From NCBI GenBank assembly GCA_029858555.1, contig JAOUEU010000003.1:1-41577 (forward strand): a stretch of DNA of 41,577 nt, written 5' to 3'. The stretch is from Candidatus Zixiibacteriota bacterium. GTDB taxonomy: Bacteria > Zixibacteria > MSB-5A5 > GN15 > FEB-12. The notes under the pieces were generated by a model. The model was not told the origin of the DNA, did not search any database, and saw nothing but the letters and a program-made list of their open reading frames with translations. Shown in pieces: positions 19,877 through 28,583 of the stretch. Made by a program: the position numbers and the translations under genes. Within the stretch, counting starts at the first letter, position 1. Each line of letters begins with the position of its first letter.

Positions 19877-20523
19877 CAGCCTCTCTGAGCCTTTTTGAAA
19901 TCTGAAATAAACTTCTCCAAGCCAATATCTGTAAGCGGATGCTTGATGAGTTGGCCAATCACTTTATAAGGCATCGTCACCACATCGGCACCGATAAGGG
20001 CGGCCTCGACCACGTGCATCGGGTGCCGCACCGAGGCCACCAGGACCTGAGTTTCGAAGATATAGTTGTGGTAAATCGTCACAATCTGGTCGACCAGGTC
20101 CATACCTGAAGTCGAGATGTCGTCGAGGCGGCCGATAAATGGCGAGACATAGGTGGCCCCGGCTTTGGCCACCAGAATGGCCTGTGTCGGAGAAAAAACC
20201 AGCGTGGCATTGGTAGCGATCCGCCGCGCTGTCAGAGTCTTGATTGCCTTGAGACCCTCAAGAATGGTTGGAATCTTGATGACGATGTTGTCGGCGATTT
20301 TCGCCAGTTCCTCCGCTTCCCTGACCATACCGTCATGATCGGTGGCCAGGACTTCGGCCGAGACCGGGCCGGACACGACCTTGCAGATTTCGCCCAGAAG
20401 TTCTCTGTATGGAGTGGTCTCTTTGGCCGCCAGCGAGGGATTGGTCGTCACGCCGTCAAGAACCCCCATCTGGGCTGCTGACTTAATCTCTTCAAGATTA
20501 GCGGTATCGATGAAGAATTTCAT
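19876..20523 (-). CDS. transaldolase (short, FSA/TalC-type)
   Basis: The 215-residue length identifies the short transaldolase/fructose-6-phosphate aldolase group. It starts [20 protein letters not shown], followed by [12 protein letters not shown]. The Schiff-base lysine is Lys83 in [16 protein letters not shown]. It also shows [27 protein letters not shown]. Whether it acts as transaldolase or F6P aldolase cannot be told from the sequence. It sits between truA and purB with a 4-bp overlap to truA, and feeds the pentose phosphate pathway that supplies ribose 5-phosphate for purines. Confidence 0.9.
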   Translation of the reverse strand: MKFFIDTANLEEIKSAAQMGVLDGVTTNPSLAAKETTPYRELLGEICKVVSGPVSAEVLATDHDGMVREAEELAKIADNIVIKIPTILEGLKAIKTLTARRIATNATLVFSPTQAILVAKAGATYVSPFIGRLDDISTSGMDLVDQIVTIYHNYIFETQVLVASVRHPMHVVEAALIGADVVTMPYKVIGQLIKHPLTDIGLEKFISDFKKAQRG

Positions 20524-21293
20524 ATTCCCGTTCCTTTTTCATAATTTACCGACACCAAGTACAGTCCCTGGGGCGGTGCCGTGAATGTTGCTCGTGCCTC
20601 CGATGGAGCCTTTATAATATCCGCAAACCGGTCTAAAGTCAAGTTCAGCTTGTTCTTATCCGGGTTTTCGCAAGCCAGGTTGACCATCGCTCCCACCAGC
20701 GACCGTACCATGTTGTGCAGGAAGCGATTTCCCCGAATCTCGAAAACCAACAGCTTACCTACCTGTCGCCAGCGAGCGTTGTATATGTTACAATTATTGT
20801 TCTTTTTCCGCGACGATACCACGCAGAACGGTGAGAAATCGTGCTCTCCGACAATCTCCTGTGCTGCCCGCTTGAGTTTCTCCACCGACAATGGATACGT
20901 TACATCCCACCGCAGTTGCCGGTAAACGGCCGATTTCTGCAGGCCCACCAGATAGCGATAGCGTTTCCAGCGAGCGTCCCGGCGGGCATCGAAGTCGGCG
21001 GCGGCCTCGCTCGATTCCCTGATCCGTATATCCGAAGGCAGGTAGAAATTAATCGCATCCTTGAATCGCACTGGCTCCAGATCGTGATCGACGACGAAAT
21101 TGGCTACCTGGCCCAGAGCGTGCACACCAGCATCCGTTCGACCGGCACCGATCAGTGTCACGCGCCGGCGGGTTACGCTCTCAATGGCTTTGATCAACTC
21201 GCCCTGGACGCTATTCAGGTTTTTTTGCACCTGCCACCCGGCATAGGCGGTCCCGTCATATTCGATCAGGAGTTTGATGTTTTTTTGGGCCAT
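20520..21293 (-). CDS. truA: tRNA pseudouridine(38-40) synthase
   Basis: TruA isomerises uridines 38-40 in the tRNA anticodon stem-loop. The 257-residue protein has the N-terminal [19 protein letters not shown], the catalytic Asp54 in [31 protein letters not shown], and [17 protein letters not shown]. It overlaps the transaldolase by 4 bp and lies 3 bp after ecfT. Pairing of ecfT with truA is a known arrangement in Firmicutes. Confidence 0.96.
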   Translation of the reverse strand: MAQKNIKLLIEYDGTAYAGWQVQKNLNSVQGELIKAIESVTRRRVTLIGAGRTDAGVHALGQVANFVVDHDLEPVRFKDAINFYLPSDIRIRESSEAAADFDARRDARWKRYRYLVGLQKSAVYRQLRWDVTYPLSVEKLKRAAQEIVGEHDFSPFCVVSSRKKNNNCNIYNARWRQVGKLLVFEIRGNRFLHNMVRSLVGAMVNLACENPDKNKLNLTLDRFADIIKAPSEARATFTAPPQGLYLVSVNYEKGTGI

Positions 21294-21296
21294 CTG

Positions 21297-22100
21297 TCAG
21301 TCAGTCAGATAAAAGACAATTGCCACAAACAGCGACGATAGCACCGCAAATCTCAGTTCGTTTCTGCCAAAGCGCGACCGGGAGTAGCATGTCCTCTCGG
21401 GGGCACGGTTGTAACCTCGGGCCTGAATGGCCAGGGCAATGTCGTCGGCGCGCTGAACTGCCGCGACAAAGACCGGAATGATAATATAGGCGGTCTTTCT
21501 GGTGCGGTTCACCAGCGACCCGGAGAAGTTCACACCTCGCATGATCTGGGCGTTGCGAATGGCCACGAATTCCTCGTACAGCACCGGAATGAAGCGAATC
21601 GCCATAAAAAGAATCAACGACAGGTCGTGCACTGGCACTCTTATCACCTTCAGCGGTTTTAGCATCTTGGAAAAGGCCTCGGCCAATTCCGACGGTGAAT
21701 TGGTCAGCGTCATCAGAAAGGCGACCGTGATAAACAGAACCAGCCGCAGCGAATAGAAGCCGGCCATCTCCAGTCCGCCGCTTGTAATGCGCCAGCCGAA
21801 CACTTCAAGCAGTGTCTCCGTATCCTTTCCGGAAAAGGCCAGGTGGTACAGGGCCGTCACCGCCACCAAAATGAGCAGCGGCTTGAAATTCCTGAGCAGA
21901 GCCCCCAGTCCAACCTGTGCATATAGAAGAACCGCCAGAAGCGAGGCCAGAATCACCACATAGAACAAAAGTGAACCGGTCATCAGGGCCAGGACCAATG
22001 CCAGCGTAATCGGAATCATCTTTGATCTCGCGTCCAGCCGATGCAGGTAGGTATCGAGAGGACGGTACTGCCCAAGCAATATCGGGCCCGATTGAAACAT
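21297..22100 (-). CDS. ecfT: energy-coupling factor transporter transmembrane protein (EcfT/CbiQ family)
   Basis: EcfT is the membrane scaffold that links ECF ATPases to substrate-binding S-components in vitamin or metal uptake. The 267-residue protein has about five or six membrane helices and the conserved cytosolic coupling motifs AQIMRGVNF and AIQARGYN, which contact the ATPases. No EcfA ATPase or S-component gene lies in the window, so the substrate is unknown. It lies 3 bp before truA and 38 bp after the FeoB-associated gene. The start ATG is at 22098-22100. Confidence 0.88.
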   Translation of the reverse strand: MFQSGPILLGQYRPLDTYLHRLDARSKMIPITLALVLALMTGSLLFYVVILASLLAVLLYAQVGLGALLRNFKPLLILVAVTALYHLAFSGKDTETLLEVFGWRITSGGLEMAGFYSLRLVLFITVAFLMTLTNSPSELAEAFSKMLKPLKVIRVPVHDLSLILFMAIRFIPVLYEEFVAIRNAQIMRGVNFSGSLVNRTRKTAYIIIPVFVAAVQRADDIALAIQARGYNRAPERTCYSRSRFGRNELRFAVLSSLFVAIVFYLTD

Positions 22101-22138
22101 AGTTATTTAAAACAAAGAAGGCGGGCGGAAAGCAAGGC

Positions 22139-22315
22139 TTAATTCTCCCGTGCCGACTCCGCCTTGCGGCGCAGCGTCTTAACCTGCAGCAGACGCGCCC
22201 GACAGGCCGGGCATTCGCCTTTCCCTCGCCGCGAACGGAAATAACGGATAACCAGGAAGGCGACGGCCGCGCAGACCAGAAAGGCGATTATCAGTTGCTG
22301 CCAGAGTACACTCAT
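22139..22315 (-). CDS. FeoB-associated Cys-containing small membrane protein
   Basis: A 58-residue protein from the ATG at 22313-22315, which overlaps the feoB stop by one base (TAATG). It has one membrane helix (LIIAFLVCAAVAFLVIRYF), a basic stretch (RSRRGKGE) and one CPAC motif. This is the layout of FeoB-associated Cys-rich membrane proteins (PF12669-like), although those often have more cysteines. A longer in-frame reading that starts inside feoB is not supported by a ribosome site. Its role in ferrous iron uptake is inferred from its position next to feoB. Confidence 0.72.
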   Translation of the reverse strand: MSVLWQQLIIAFLVCAAVAFLVIRYFRSRRGKGECPACRARLLQVKTLRRKAESAREN

Positions 22316-24735
22316 TACAAACCCATCCCGCTTAGTATCTGGTATGCGACCAGCGAAAACAGATACGCCAGCGTTGTCATATACGCGAAGACAACCGCCG
22401 GGTAGAGCCAGCGGGCGGTCTCCTGGCGTATAGTGACCAGCGTCGCCCCGCACTGGCAGCACAGGGCGAAGAAAACCATTATAGACAGGGCTACTGCCGG
22501 TGTGAATACCGGTCGGCCCACCTTGGCCCCACTATCCCACTTCGCGTGACGCATCTTCTGTACCAGCGATGCCGACTCCTCGTCGACCTCGGACCCCAGG
22601 TTATATATTGTGCCCAGAGTCGCAATGATTACCTCTCGAGCGGGAAATCCGGCCAGGACCGACATGGTGATTTTCCAGTCCCAACCGAGGGGCCTGAAAA
22701 CGGGTTCGATTATCCGTCCGATTCTGCCAAAAAAGGACTGCCGCAGAAACTCGCCGGCTCGGCTGTTGGACAACTCGCGCACAGACCGGGCGTGAGCCAG
22801 GTCAAGTGCCGAGGATTCCATCACCGCGTCGACCAGGGCTGCCCTGTCGGGTTTTGCGCTGACGGCGACGTCTCTTATTCCCCTCAATCCAGCTTCGTCC
22901 CCGGCCTGAGCAGCCCGCTTACGAAGCGATGCCACCCAGATGGACTCGTCCGCCGACAAACCGTTTAAGGCAGACACCAGGCGTGTTTCCAAAACGGCCC
23001 GGTCATATTCGTTACGGGCACTTAGTTCTGCAGCTTGTTGTTCGTATTTGTCGGCCAGCTCAGCCGGGCGGGGATAGTAACTGAGAGCCCAGATAATGAT
23101 AGTGATGGCCAGAATGACCGTCCCGGCCCTGATGACAAAGGTCTTGAGACGATTGACGACACGGACGACAACCGATTTCCAGGTGGGCAATTTATACGAC
23201 GGCATCTCCATCAGAAAAGTTCCGCGCTCCGTCTTCAAAAGCGTTTTGCTCAGAATAAACGACACCACCACGGCTACGATCACACCCAACAAGTAGAGCA
23301 GTGACAGCACCGCCCCTTGAAGGTTAAACACGCTCCAGTATGTTTTGTACGGAATGAACGCAGCGATCATGATAGAGTATACCGGAAGGCGCGCCGAGCA
23401 TGTCATCAGGGGCGCCACCATAATCGTTATGAATCGCAATTTACGGTCCTCTATGGTCCGCGTCGCCATGATGCCAGGCACGGCGCAGGCAAACGAGGAA
23501 AGCATGGGGATAAACGACTTTCCCGACAGGCCGCACCAGCGAAACATCCGGTCAACCAGAAAGGCCGCTCGGGACATGTAACCGGAGTCCTCGAGAATCG
23601 ATATAAAGATAAAGAGAATAGCTATCTGCGGAATGAAGATCAGCACCGAACCGACACCACCAATAACACCGTCGGCAAGCAGGGAACGCAGCGGCCCTTC
23701 AGCCATCGAACCGGCGACCAGCCCGGCCAGGCCACCGAAAGCTGTGTCTATCAGTTCCATGAACGGCTCCGCCCAACTGAATATGGAGTGGAAAATGAAA
23801 ACCATGGCCGCCAGAAGCACCAGCGGGCCGAGAACCGGATGCAGCAAGAAACGGTCAACCTTTTCGGATGTCGTCCTGTCACGCCGGCTCCTGACTCTAA
23901 GAACCTGACGGCAGACGTCCTCGGCTTTTTTCCCCAGAAAACTCGTCTCCGCCGCTGATAATGAACCATAAGTAGCAATCAGGCGCTTGCGCCCCCTGTC
24001 AACCACATCCAGCAGGTTACTGTCGGCCTTGCCCAGAAACCTTTCTTCAAGGGGACCATTAACATCAAAAATCACTCTCAAGTATTCCGCGCGCGTGAAA
24101 TGACCGTTATCCCTGCTTTGTCTTAAGGTGGTCAGCAATTCCTCAGCGATAGGATCGTAATGGTGATTGAGCGGGCAGAACGGCCTCTCTATTATTTCGG
24201 CAACTTCCTCCTTTAACCGGCTGATCCCGTGTCCCCTATTGCCCACAACCGGCACCACCGGAACACCCCCTAAGAGATACTGAAGTCCGGGAATGTCAAT
24301 CTCGATGCCTTTGCGACCGGCCAGGTCGATCATATTCAGGGCTACCACCACCGGCTGGCCGATCTGCAGTATCTGGTAGAGAAAATACAACCCGCGCTCG
24401 AGGTTCGTGGCGTCGATGACACACACGATGGCGTCGGGCAGACTGCTCCCATCAAGGCTGCCGTGCAGGGCGGAGACGGCGATACGCTCATCGGGGGAAA
24501 ATGCCGACAGCGAGTATGAACCAGGGATGTCTACCAGGCAGAGCCTGCGGCGCACCGGCTTATCGACGGTGAAGTATCCACTGACCTTTTCAACCGTCAC
24601 GCCCGGGTAGTTAGCCACCTTCTGCCTGAGGCCCGTCATGGCATTAAAAATAGTGGTCTTCCCACTGTTGGGATTACCACAGACAGCGATCGTTTTAGGC
24701 CGTGTGGAAGATTCTATGTTGGCTCTGATTCCCAT
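22315..24735 (-). CDS. feoB: ferrous iron transport protein B
   Basis: FeoB is the GTP-dependent inner-membrane ferrous iron transporter. The 806-residue protein has an N-terminal G domain with G1 GNPNSGKTTIFNAMTG (from residue 20), G3 LVDIPGSYSLSAFSPDE and G4 NMIDLAG. The membrane domain contains the two gate-like regions, with SSFACAVPGIMATRTI and LAGFPAREVIIATLGTIY. Between the helix IIIWALSYYP and the motif FFGRIGRIIEPVFRPLGWDW is an insert of about 125 residues, helical, rich in Ala/Glu/Arg; this loop is longer than in short FeoB forms. It follows feoA by 30 bp. The start ATG is at 24733-24735. Confidence 0.95.
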   Translation of the reverse strand: MGIRANIESSTRPKTIAVCGNPNSGKTTIFNAMTGLRQKVANYPGVTVEKVSGYFTVDKPVRRRLCLVDIPGSYSLSAFSPDERIAVSALHGSLDGSSLPDAIVCVIDATNLERGLYFLYQILQIGQPVVVALNMIDLAGRKGIEIDIPGLQYLLGGVPVVPVVGNRGHGISRLKEEVAEIIERPFCPLNHHYDPIAEELLTTLRQSRDNGHFTRAEYLRVIFDVNGPLEERFLGKADSNLLDVVDRGRKRLIATYGSLSAAETSFLGKKAEDVCRQVLRVRSRRDRTTSEKVDRFLLHPVLGPLVLLAAMVFIFHSIFSWAEPFMELIDTAFGGLAGLVAGSMAEGPLRSLLADGVIGGVGSVLIFIPQIAILFIFISILEDSGYMSRAAFLVDRMFRWCGLSGKSFIPMLSSFACAVPGIMATRTIEDRKLRFITIMVAPLMTCSARLPVYSIMIAAFIPYKTYWSVFNLQGAVLSLLYLLGVIVAVVVSFILSKTLLKTERGTFLMEMPSYKLPTWKSVVVRVVNRLKTFVIRAGTVILAITIIIWALSYYPRPAELADKYEQQAAELSARNEYDRAVLETRLVSALNGLSADESIWVASLRKRAAQAGDEAGLRGIRDVAVSAKPDRAALVDAVMESSALDLAHARSVRELSNSRAGEFLRQSFFGRIGRIIEPVFRPLGWDWKITMSVLAGFPAREVIIATLGTIYNLGSEVDEESASLVQKMRHAKWDSGAKVGRPVFTPAVALSIMVFFALCCQCGATLVTIRQETARWLYPAVVFAYMTTLAYLFSLVAYQILSGMGL

Positions 24736-24765
24736 CTCGCCCCGGTCACAGTTTCTCGCGACAGG

Positions 24766-24996
24766 TCACTCCTCAAGCTCGACACTCACTACCGATGCCT
24801 CTGAGTGCCTCAGCGAAAGAGAATTGTCGCCGACCCTGATCTGCATCGGATCGCTCAGGGGTGCATTGCGCACATACTCGATTATCCGCCCCGGCATCAA
24901 TCCCAGTTCCATTAGACGACGGGCTAGAGGACTGTCATTTACAAAACCCAGGACCCTGCCACGCTGGCCGGGAACCATTTTATCAAGGTAGGTCAT
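24766..24996 (-). CDS. feoA: ferrous iron transport protein A
   Basis: FeoA is a small cytosolic SH3-like protein that assists FeoB. The 76-residue protein carries the family pattern: VPGQRGRVLGFVNDSPLARRLMELG, MPGRIIEYVRNAP and IRVGDNSLSLRHSEASVVSVEL. It lies 120 bp after fur and 30 bp before feoB. Its ribosome site is weak (AAGAG). No independent promoter with both boxes was seen in the 120-bp gap, so it is probably transcribed from the fur promoter. Confidence 0.92.
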   Translation of the reverse strand: MTYLDKMVPGQRGRVLGFVNDSPLARRLMELGLMPGRIIEYVRNAPLSDPMQIRVGDNSLSLRHSEASVVSVELEE

Positions 24997-25116
24997 TTTT
25001 TGCTCTTGCTTTCACTTGTCAACTCATTTTTTTCTCACGGTCGGCCATTTGGCGGCGCCGTTGTTGTCTCGATCGCACTGGTCGGAGTCGCCGCAACTTT
25101 TCTTTCCGCTAGCTCC

Positions 25117-25530
25117 TTATCGATTTTTCTTGCGGCATTTACGGCAGTATCCCTGAATCTCGATCTTGAACCCATCCGCTTCGAAATCGAGGTCGCGAGC
25201 CTTATCAGCCAGGAATTGCGCCATAGTCTCCGCCTTGAATTCTACGACATCCTTACAACTCACACAAAACAGGTGACCATGAAGATCGCGGGTAATGCGG
25301 TCGTAACGAGTAATTCCATCACCCATATTGACCTCCTCAGCCAGCCCCACTTTACAGATGAGCTTCAAGTTCCTCCAGACCGTGCTGTAACCGATCGAGC
25401 GGTCTTTCTGCCGGACTCTTTCGTACAACTCGTCGACCGATACGTGACGGCCCAATTCAAAGAAAGAGCGAAAGACAAGCTCCCTCTGGGGGGTCATCTT
25501 GAAACCTTTTGTTTTCAGAAATTCCTTCAT
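25117..25530 (-). CDS. fur: Fur family ferric-uptake regulator
   Basis: This DNA-binding metalloregulator most likely senses iron, given its position before feoAB. The 137-residue protein from ATG 25528-25530 has a winged-helix domain (KMTPQRELVFRSFFELG; SIGYSTVWRNLKLICKVGL). The C-terminal half has HGHLFCVSCKDVVEF, with metal-binding histidines and the first CxxC pair. A second pair (CRKC) near the end completes a structural zinc site. A TTG 63 bases upstream would extend the frame to 158 residues, but the extension covers the Fur-box-like site and would put it in coding sequence, so the ATG is preferred. A PerR or Zur role cannot be fully excluded. Confidence 0.9.
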   Translation of the reverse strand: MKEFLKTKGFKMTPQRELVFRSFFELGRHVSVDELYERVRQKDRSIGYSTVWRNLKLICKVGLAEEVNMGDGITRYDRITRDLHGHLFCVSCKDVVEFKAETMAQFLADKARDLDFEADGFKIEIQGYCRKCRKKNR

Positions 25531-25552
25531 AAATACCCTAGCCCAAGCCGGA

Positions 25553-25567
25553 TGAAAACGATTTTCA
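25553..25567. promoter_or_regulatory. candidate Fur box in front of fur-feoAB
   Basis: TGAAAACGATTTTCA is a 15-bp inverted repeat, six bases each side. It matches 11 of the 14 fixed positions of the 7-1-7 Fur site TGATAATNATTATCA. It sits 23 bp before the fur ATG and just downstream of possible promoter boxes on the minus strand (TTGACT at 25595-25600, TTTAAT at 25574-25579, with a short 15-bp gap). Binding there would block transcription, giving iron-dependent autoregulation of the whole run. Confidence 0.55.
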
Positions 25568-25660
25568 ATTTCAATTAAACGTATTTCGGCCAAAAGTCAA
25601 GTGGATTTGACAATAATTTGAGAAATTTTTCACTTTGCTAACGCTATAGACACCAATAAA

Positions 25661-25684
25661 ATAGCCGCCCGACGGGGCGGCTAT
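25661..25684 (-). terminator. intrinsic terminator after the M6 protease gene
   Basis: A perfect 10-bp stem (ATAGCCGCCC with GGGCGGCTAT) encloses a 4-base loop. On the minus strand it is followed by TTTATTGG. It begins 25 bp after the M6 gene stop and insulates fur from that gene. Confidence 0.88.
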
Positions 25685-25708
25685 ATAGAGAAGCAGTTGT
25701 GGACCTTA

Positions 25709-28498
25709 CTACTTCAGAAGAATCATTTTTCTCGCCTGAGCGTCGTTACCGCGAGTCAATTTGTAGAAATAGACACCCGACGCCACTTTCTTACCGGTGG
25801 TGTTGGTGCTGTTCCACTCCACCGAGTAATTCCCCGGCAACTGCACTTCATCCACCAGGGTTTTTACTTTCTGTCCCAGCATATTATAGACTGCCAGGTT
25901 TGTTTTGGCCGGTCTGGTGCCATACTCGCTGTCAGTCCGCAAAGTGTATGAAATCACCGTACTGGGGTTGAACGGGTTGGGATAATTCTGGTTCAGATCA
26001 AAGCTTATGGGAAGTGCTGCAAAGGGCCGACCATCCCACACGGACGTAAGTGTACCGCCAAAAAAGCCGATCACACGGTTTAAAAGGGTGTCTTTGGTGG
26101 CGTAGCCGCTACTGACAAAAAGGTCACCAATGTACTCGAATGGAAAGGTCATGAGAAAAGTCTTGTAGGCGCCGTCATAGGTCACGGCGGTTACCCAGTC
26201 GGGTCTATCCTCTTTTGCAGAGCCGAAATCACCCACATATAAGGCGCCCTGGGCATCGCCAAGGGGTTCCAGTAGCGCGAATGGTTTCGGAAGGACCGTA
26301 CCGTACCTGTACTTGGTGCCGCCTGTCACCGGGTTATCGCTGAAACTCTTAAACACGTACCAGTTGCTCGTAGAGCTGCTATTAGTGTGCAGGTAGTCGG
26401 TGAGAAACGAAGGGTCGTTAGCCTGGATATCGGGAACGGCGGCAAAACCCGAGAGGAAGAGCTGGCCATCGTAAGTGCCCAGGTACTCCTTGAGAGCGCT
26501 GATGTCAGAGGAGCCAAGACTGCCGCTTGCCTGCTGCCCGGTATGCCAGAATACCATGGGATAACGGCCCAACTCGGTGCCGGTGGGTGAACCGCTCGCG
26601 TCAGAATGCCAGACCTGGTGCGGAATGCGCCGCAGGTAGACCATCTCCCGGTATATCTCGTCATAGTCGTCACCCTGGTCATCATCGACGATCAGAATCT
26701 GCGGAGCGCCCAGTGAGACTTCGATTCCGAAAGTTTTGCTGTAATTTTCGCTCCCGGCAACGCCGGCCACCGAGTCGGCTGTTATTGTCAGGATGAAAGA
26801 ATCGATAATCGGTGTAAATTCATCCGCCATTTTGAACTTTATCGGAAGACCCGTATCAAAATTACTGCGGGCAACCGCATCCAGATCGGTGGCAAAGGGC
26901 ACATCGTTGGTCAGTAGTTGTACGTCGGGATTGGATGACGATAGTGAGGCTCGCGGGTTATATGCATGGCGCATCAGGTTCTTTACCGTGAAGTAAAAGT
27001 TGACCGTTTCGCCGGCAGTGATTATTCCGTCACCGTTTCCCTCCTGCGAATCATCAAAGATGATGGAATCCGGACCCGTCAGAACCGTGTAAGGTCGCGA
27101 GTACTCTACGTCGAAATCCGCCGTCATCAACGAATCGGGGTTGGATATGTTCCACACACCTATTTGCGTCGTAACTCCGGTCACGTTCAGTCGCGAATTG
27201 GGCGATGACAGGTCGTGGAAATTCCTGTTGTTGGAGGAGCCGGGCCAGGGGTCCGAAGCGTCACCGTAGTTGCCCACAGTGTATGCCAAATCGTCGTTGC
27301 CATCAGCCTGCTCCAGCGCCACACGGTATCTTTCCGGGTCGTTATTGGGCAGCGGACCGGCCATGTCTATGTGATATATGCACAGCCCCTCTCCGGGCAG
27401 GGCCAGATCAAAACCGGTTTTCTGTCTGTTTTCTACAACCCAGTACTGTGAACCTCCGCCCACGGCATTACCAAGGAAGTAGATCACAGGATCAGTCTCA
27501 ACCTGGGGTATCACCACACCGCTGAGATTTTCGTTGACTATCGTATAGCTGGCAAAATTCGCGACTACTTTTGACCAGCCATCCAGGTGCGCCGGCCTCT
27601 GGCTGCCGCCGTTGTAGTTGCCGCTGGCCATCAAAGACCACTTGCCCAGGCCGTATGAACCGGGTGGGTCATAATTGACGTCATAAAGATCAGAAAGACC
27701 CAAAAAATGCCCGTATTCGTGACAAAAGACACCGATCGGTGACAGATCGCCGCCGCTTTCTTCCGGATTCATGGTGTACGCCTCCACGGTCACGCCGTCA
27801 TACACTCTGGGTGGAACTATGTTAGCCTTGTGCGACCAGATACCGTAAGCTCCCTCTTCGGCGCCCGGACCGGCATGAATGATAATCACGCCGTCGCAAT
27901 ACGTGTCCCCATTCCGGTCGTATTTGCTGAAATCGGCCCCGTTGGCGTAGGCGCTGTCAAGCGCCTGCTTGGCAAGGACCGAGCTATTGACAGCGCCGTC
28001 GTCCGCGCCCACATACCAGGCATACGTCTCCGGCATAGTGTACCAGCCGTATATGTCACCCTTAACATAGAACTGCCCGTATGAGTTCTCGAGGTAGTAG
28101 TCGGTCATAGAACCGGTGGGATTGATTATAAGGTCGGTCTCTCGGTTCGAGAAAAGCAGAGAATCAAAATCCTCCGGCCCTGAATTGACCCCGCCGCCGG
28201 TATGCGGATTATCTGTGAAATCCACCAGTATAACGATCACGTACGCCGTATCGGCGGCTTGTTCGCCGAGTGCCATTCTGTCAAAGCGCTTGGCTCTGTC
28301 GAAGGGAGTATGTATCTCCGGGCTGCATCCGCCGGCCTTCTTAAAAGCGTTCCAGTTGGCGACCTTCTGTTCCCAGACGCCTTCTGCCTTCCACTTTTCA
28401 ACCGCCTCAGGCGTGGGGGCTACGGCCAGCACATGTGAGGCAACAAGAAAAAGCAGCATGAACACGCCAAGTATCGCAGTCAATCTCGTTGTTGACAT
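25709..28498 (-). CDS. secreted M6 family metalloprotease with C-terminal sorting domain
   Basis: The gene encodes a 929-residue zinc-dependent endopeptidase (M6, immune inhibitor A-like). The start is ATG 28496-28498, preceded by AAGGA; an in-frame TTG further up lacks such a site. A signal peptide of about 25 residues is followed by a propeptide-like region. The catalytic motif FCHEYGHFLGLSDLYD has His260, Glu261 and His264, then Asp as third metal ligand. After the protease core come a beta-rich region and a stretch starting PQILIVDDDQGDDYDEIY that resembles a GATase-like fold. The C-terminus has QNYPNPFNPSTVISYTL, LAVYNMLGQKVKTLV and ends ARKMILLK, a type IX-like sorting domain. It follows the S8 protease gene by 85 bp. 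Confidence 0.88.
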   Translation of the reverse strand: MSTTRLTAILGVFMLLFLVASHVLAVAPTPEAVEKWKAEGVWEQKVANWNAFKKAGGCSPEIHTPFDRAKRFDRMALGEQAADTAYVIVILVDFTDNPHTGGGVNSGPEDFDSLLFSNRETDLIINPTGSMTDYYLENSYGQFYVKGDIYGWYTMPETYAWYVGADDGAVNSSVLAKQALDSAYANGADFSKYDRNGDTYCDGVIIIHAGPGAEEGAYGIWSHKANIVPPRVYDGVTVEAYTMNPEESGGDLSPIGVFCHEYGHFLGLSDLYDVNYDPPGSYGLGKWSLMASGNYNGGSQRPAHLDGWSKVVANFASYTIVNENLSGVVIPQVETDPVIYFLGNAVGGGSQYWVVENRQKTGFDLALPGEGLCIYHIDMAGPLPNNDPERYRVALEQADGNDDLAYTVGNYGDASDPWPGSSNNRNFHDLSSPNSRLNVTGVTTQIGVWNISNPDSLMTADFDVEYSRPYTVLTGPDSIIFDDSQEGNGDGIITAGETVNFYFTVKNLMRHAYNPRASLSSSNPDVQLLTNDVPFATDLDAVARSNFDTGLPIKFKMADEFTPIIDSFILTITADSVAGVAGSENYSKTFGIEVSLGAPQILIVDDDQGDDYDEIYREMVYLRRIPHQVWHSDASGSPTGTELGRYPMVFWHTGQQASGSLGSSDISALKEYLGTYDGQLFLSGFAAVPDIQANDPSFLTDYLHTNSSSTSNWYVFKSFSDNPVTGGTKYRYGTVLPKPFALLEPLGDAQGALYVGDFGSAKEDRPDWVTAVTYDGAYKTFLMTFPFEYIGDLFVSSGYATKDTLLNRVIGFFGGTLTSVWDGRPFAALPISFDLNQNYPNPFNPSTVISYTLRTDSEYGTRPAKTNLAVYNMLGQKVKTLVDEVQLPGNYSVEWNSTNTTGKKVASGVYFYKLTRGNDAQARKMILLK

Positions 28499-28583
28499 TT
28501 TCCAGTCCTTTTTATCTTTAGCACTTTTCATCTTTAACATAAGCTTTGCAGCCGGGTTCCTGGACAATATAGCCAAATCCGTG

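Noticed and set aside
25017-25022. TTGACA on the minus strand just before feoA
   Set aside because: The -10 box would overlap the feoA start codon, so it cannot serve as its promoter.
25607-25612. Consensus TTGACA on the plus strand in the fur upstream region
   Set aside because: No matching -10 box lies 16-18 bp downstream and no plus-strand gene follows.
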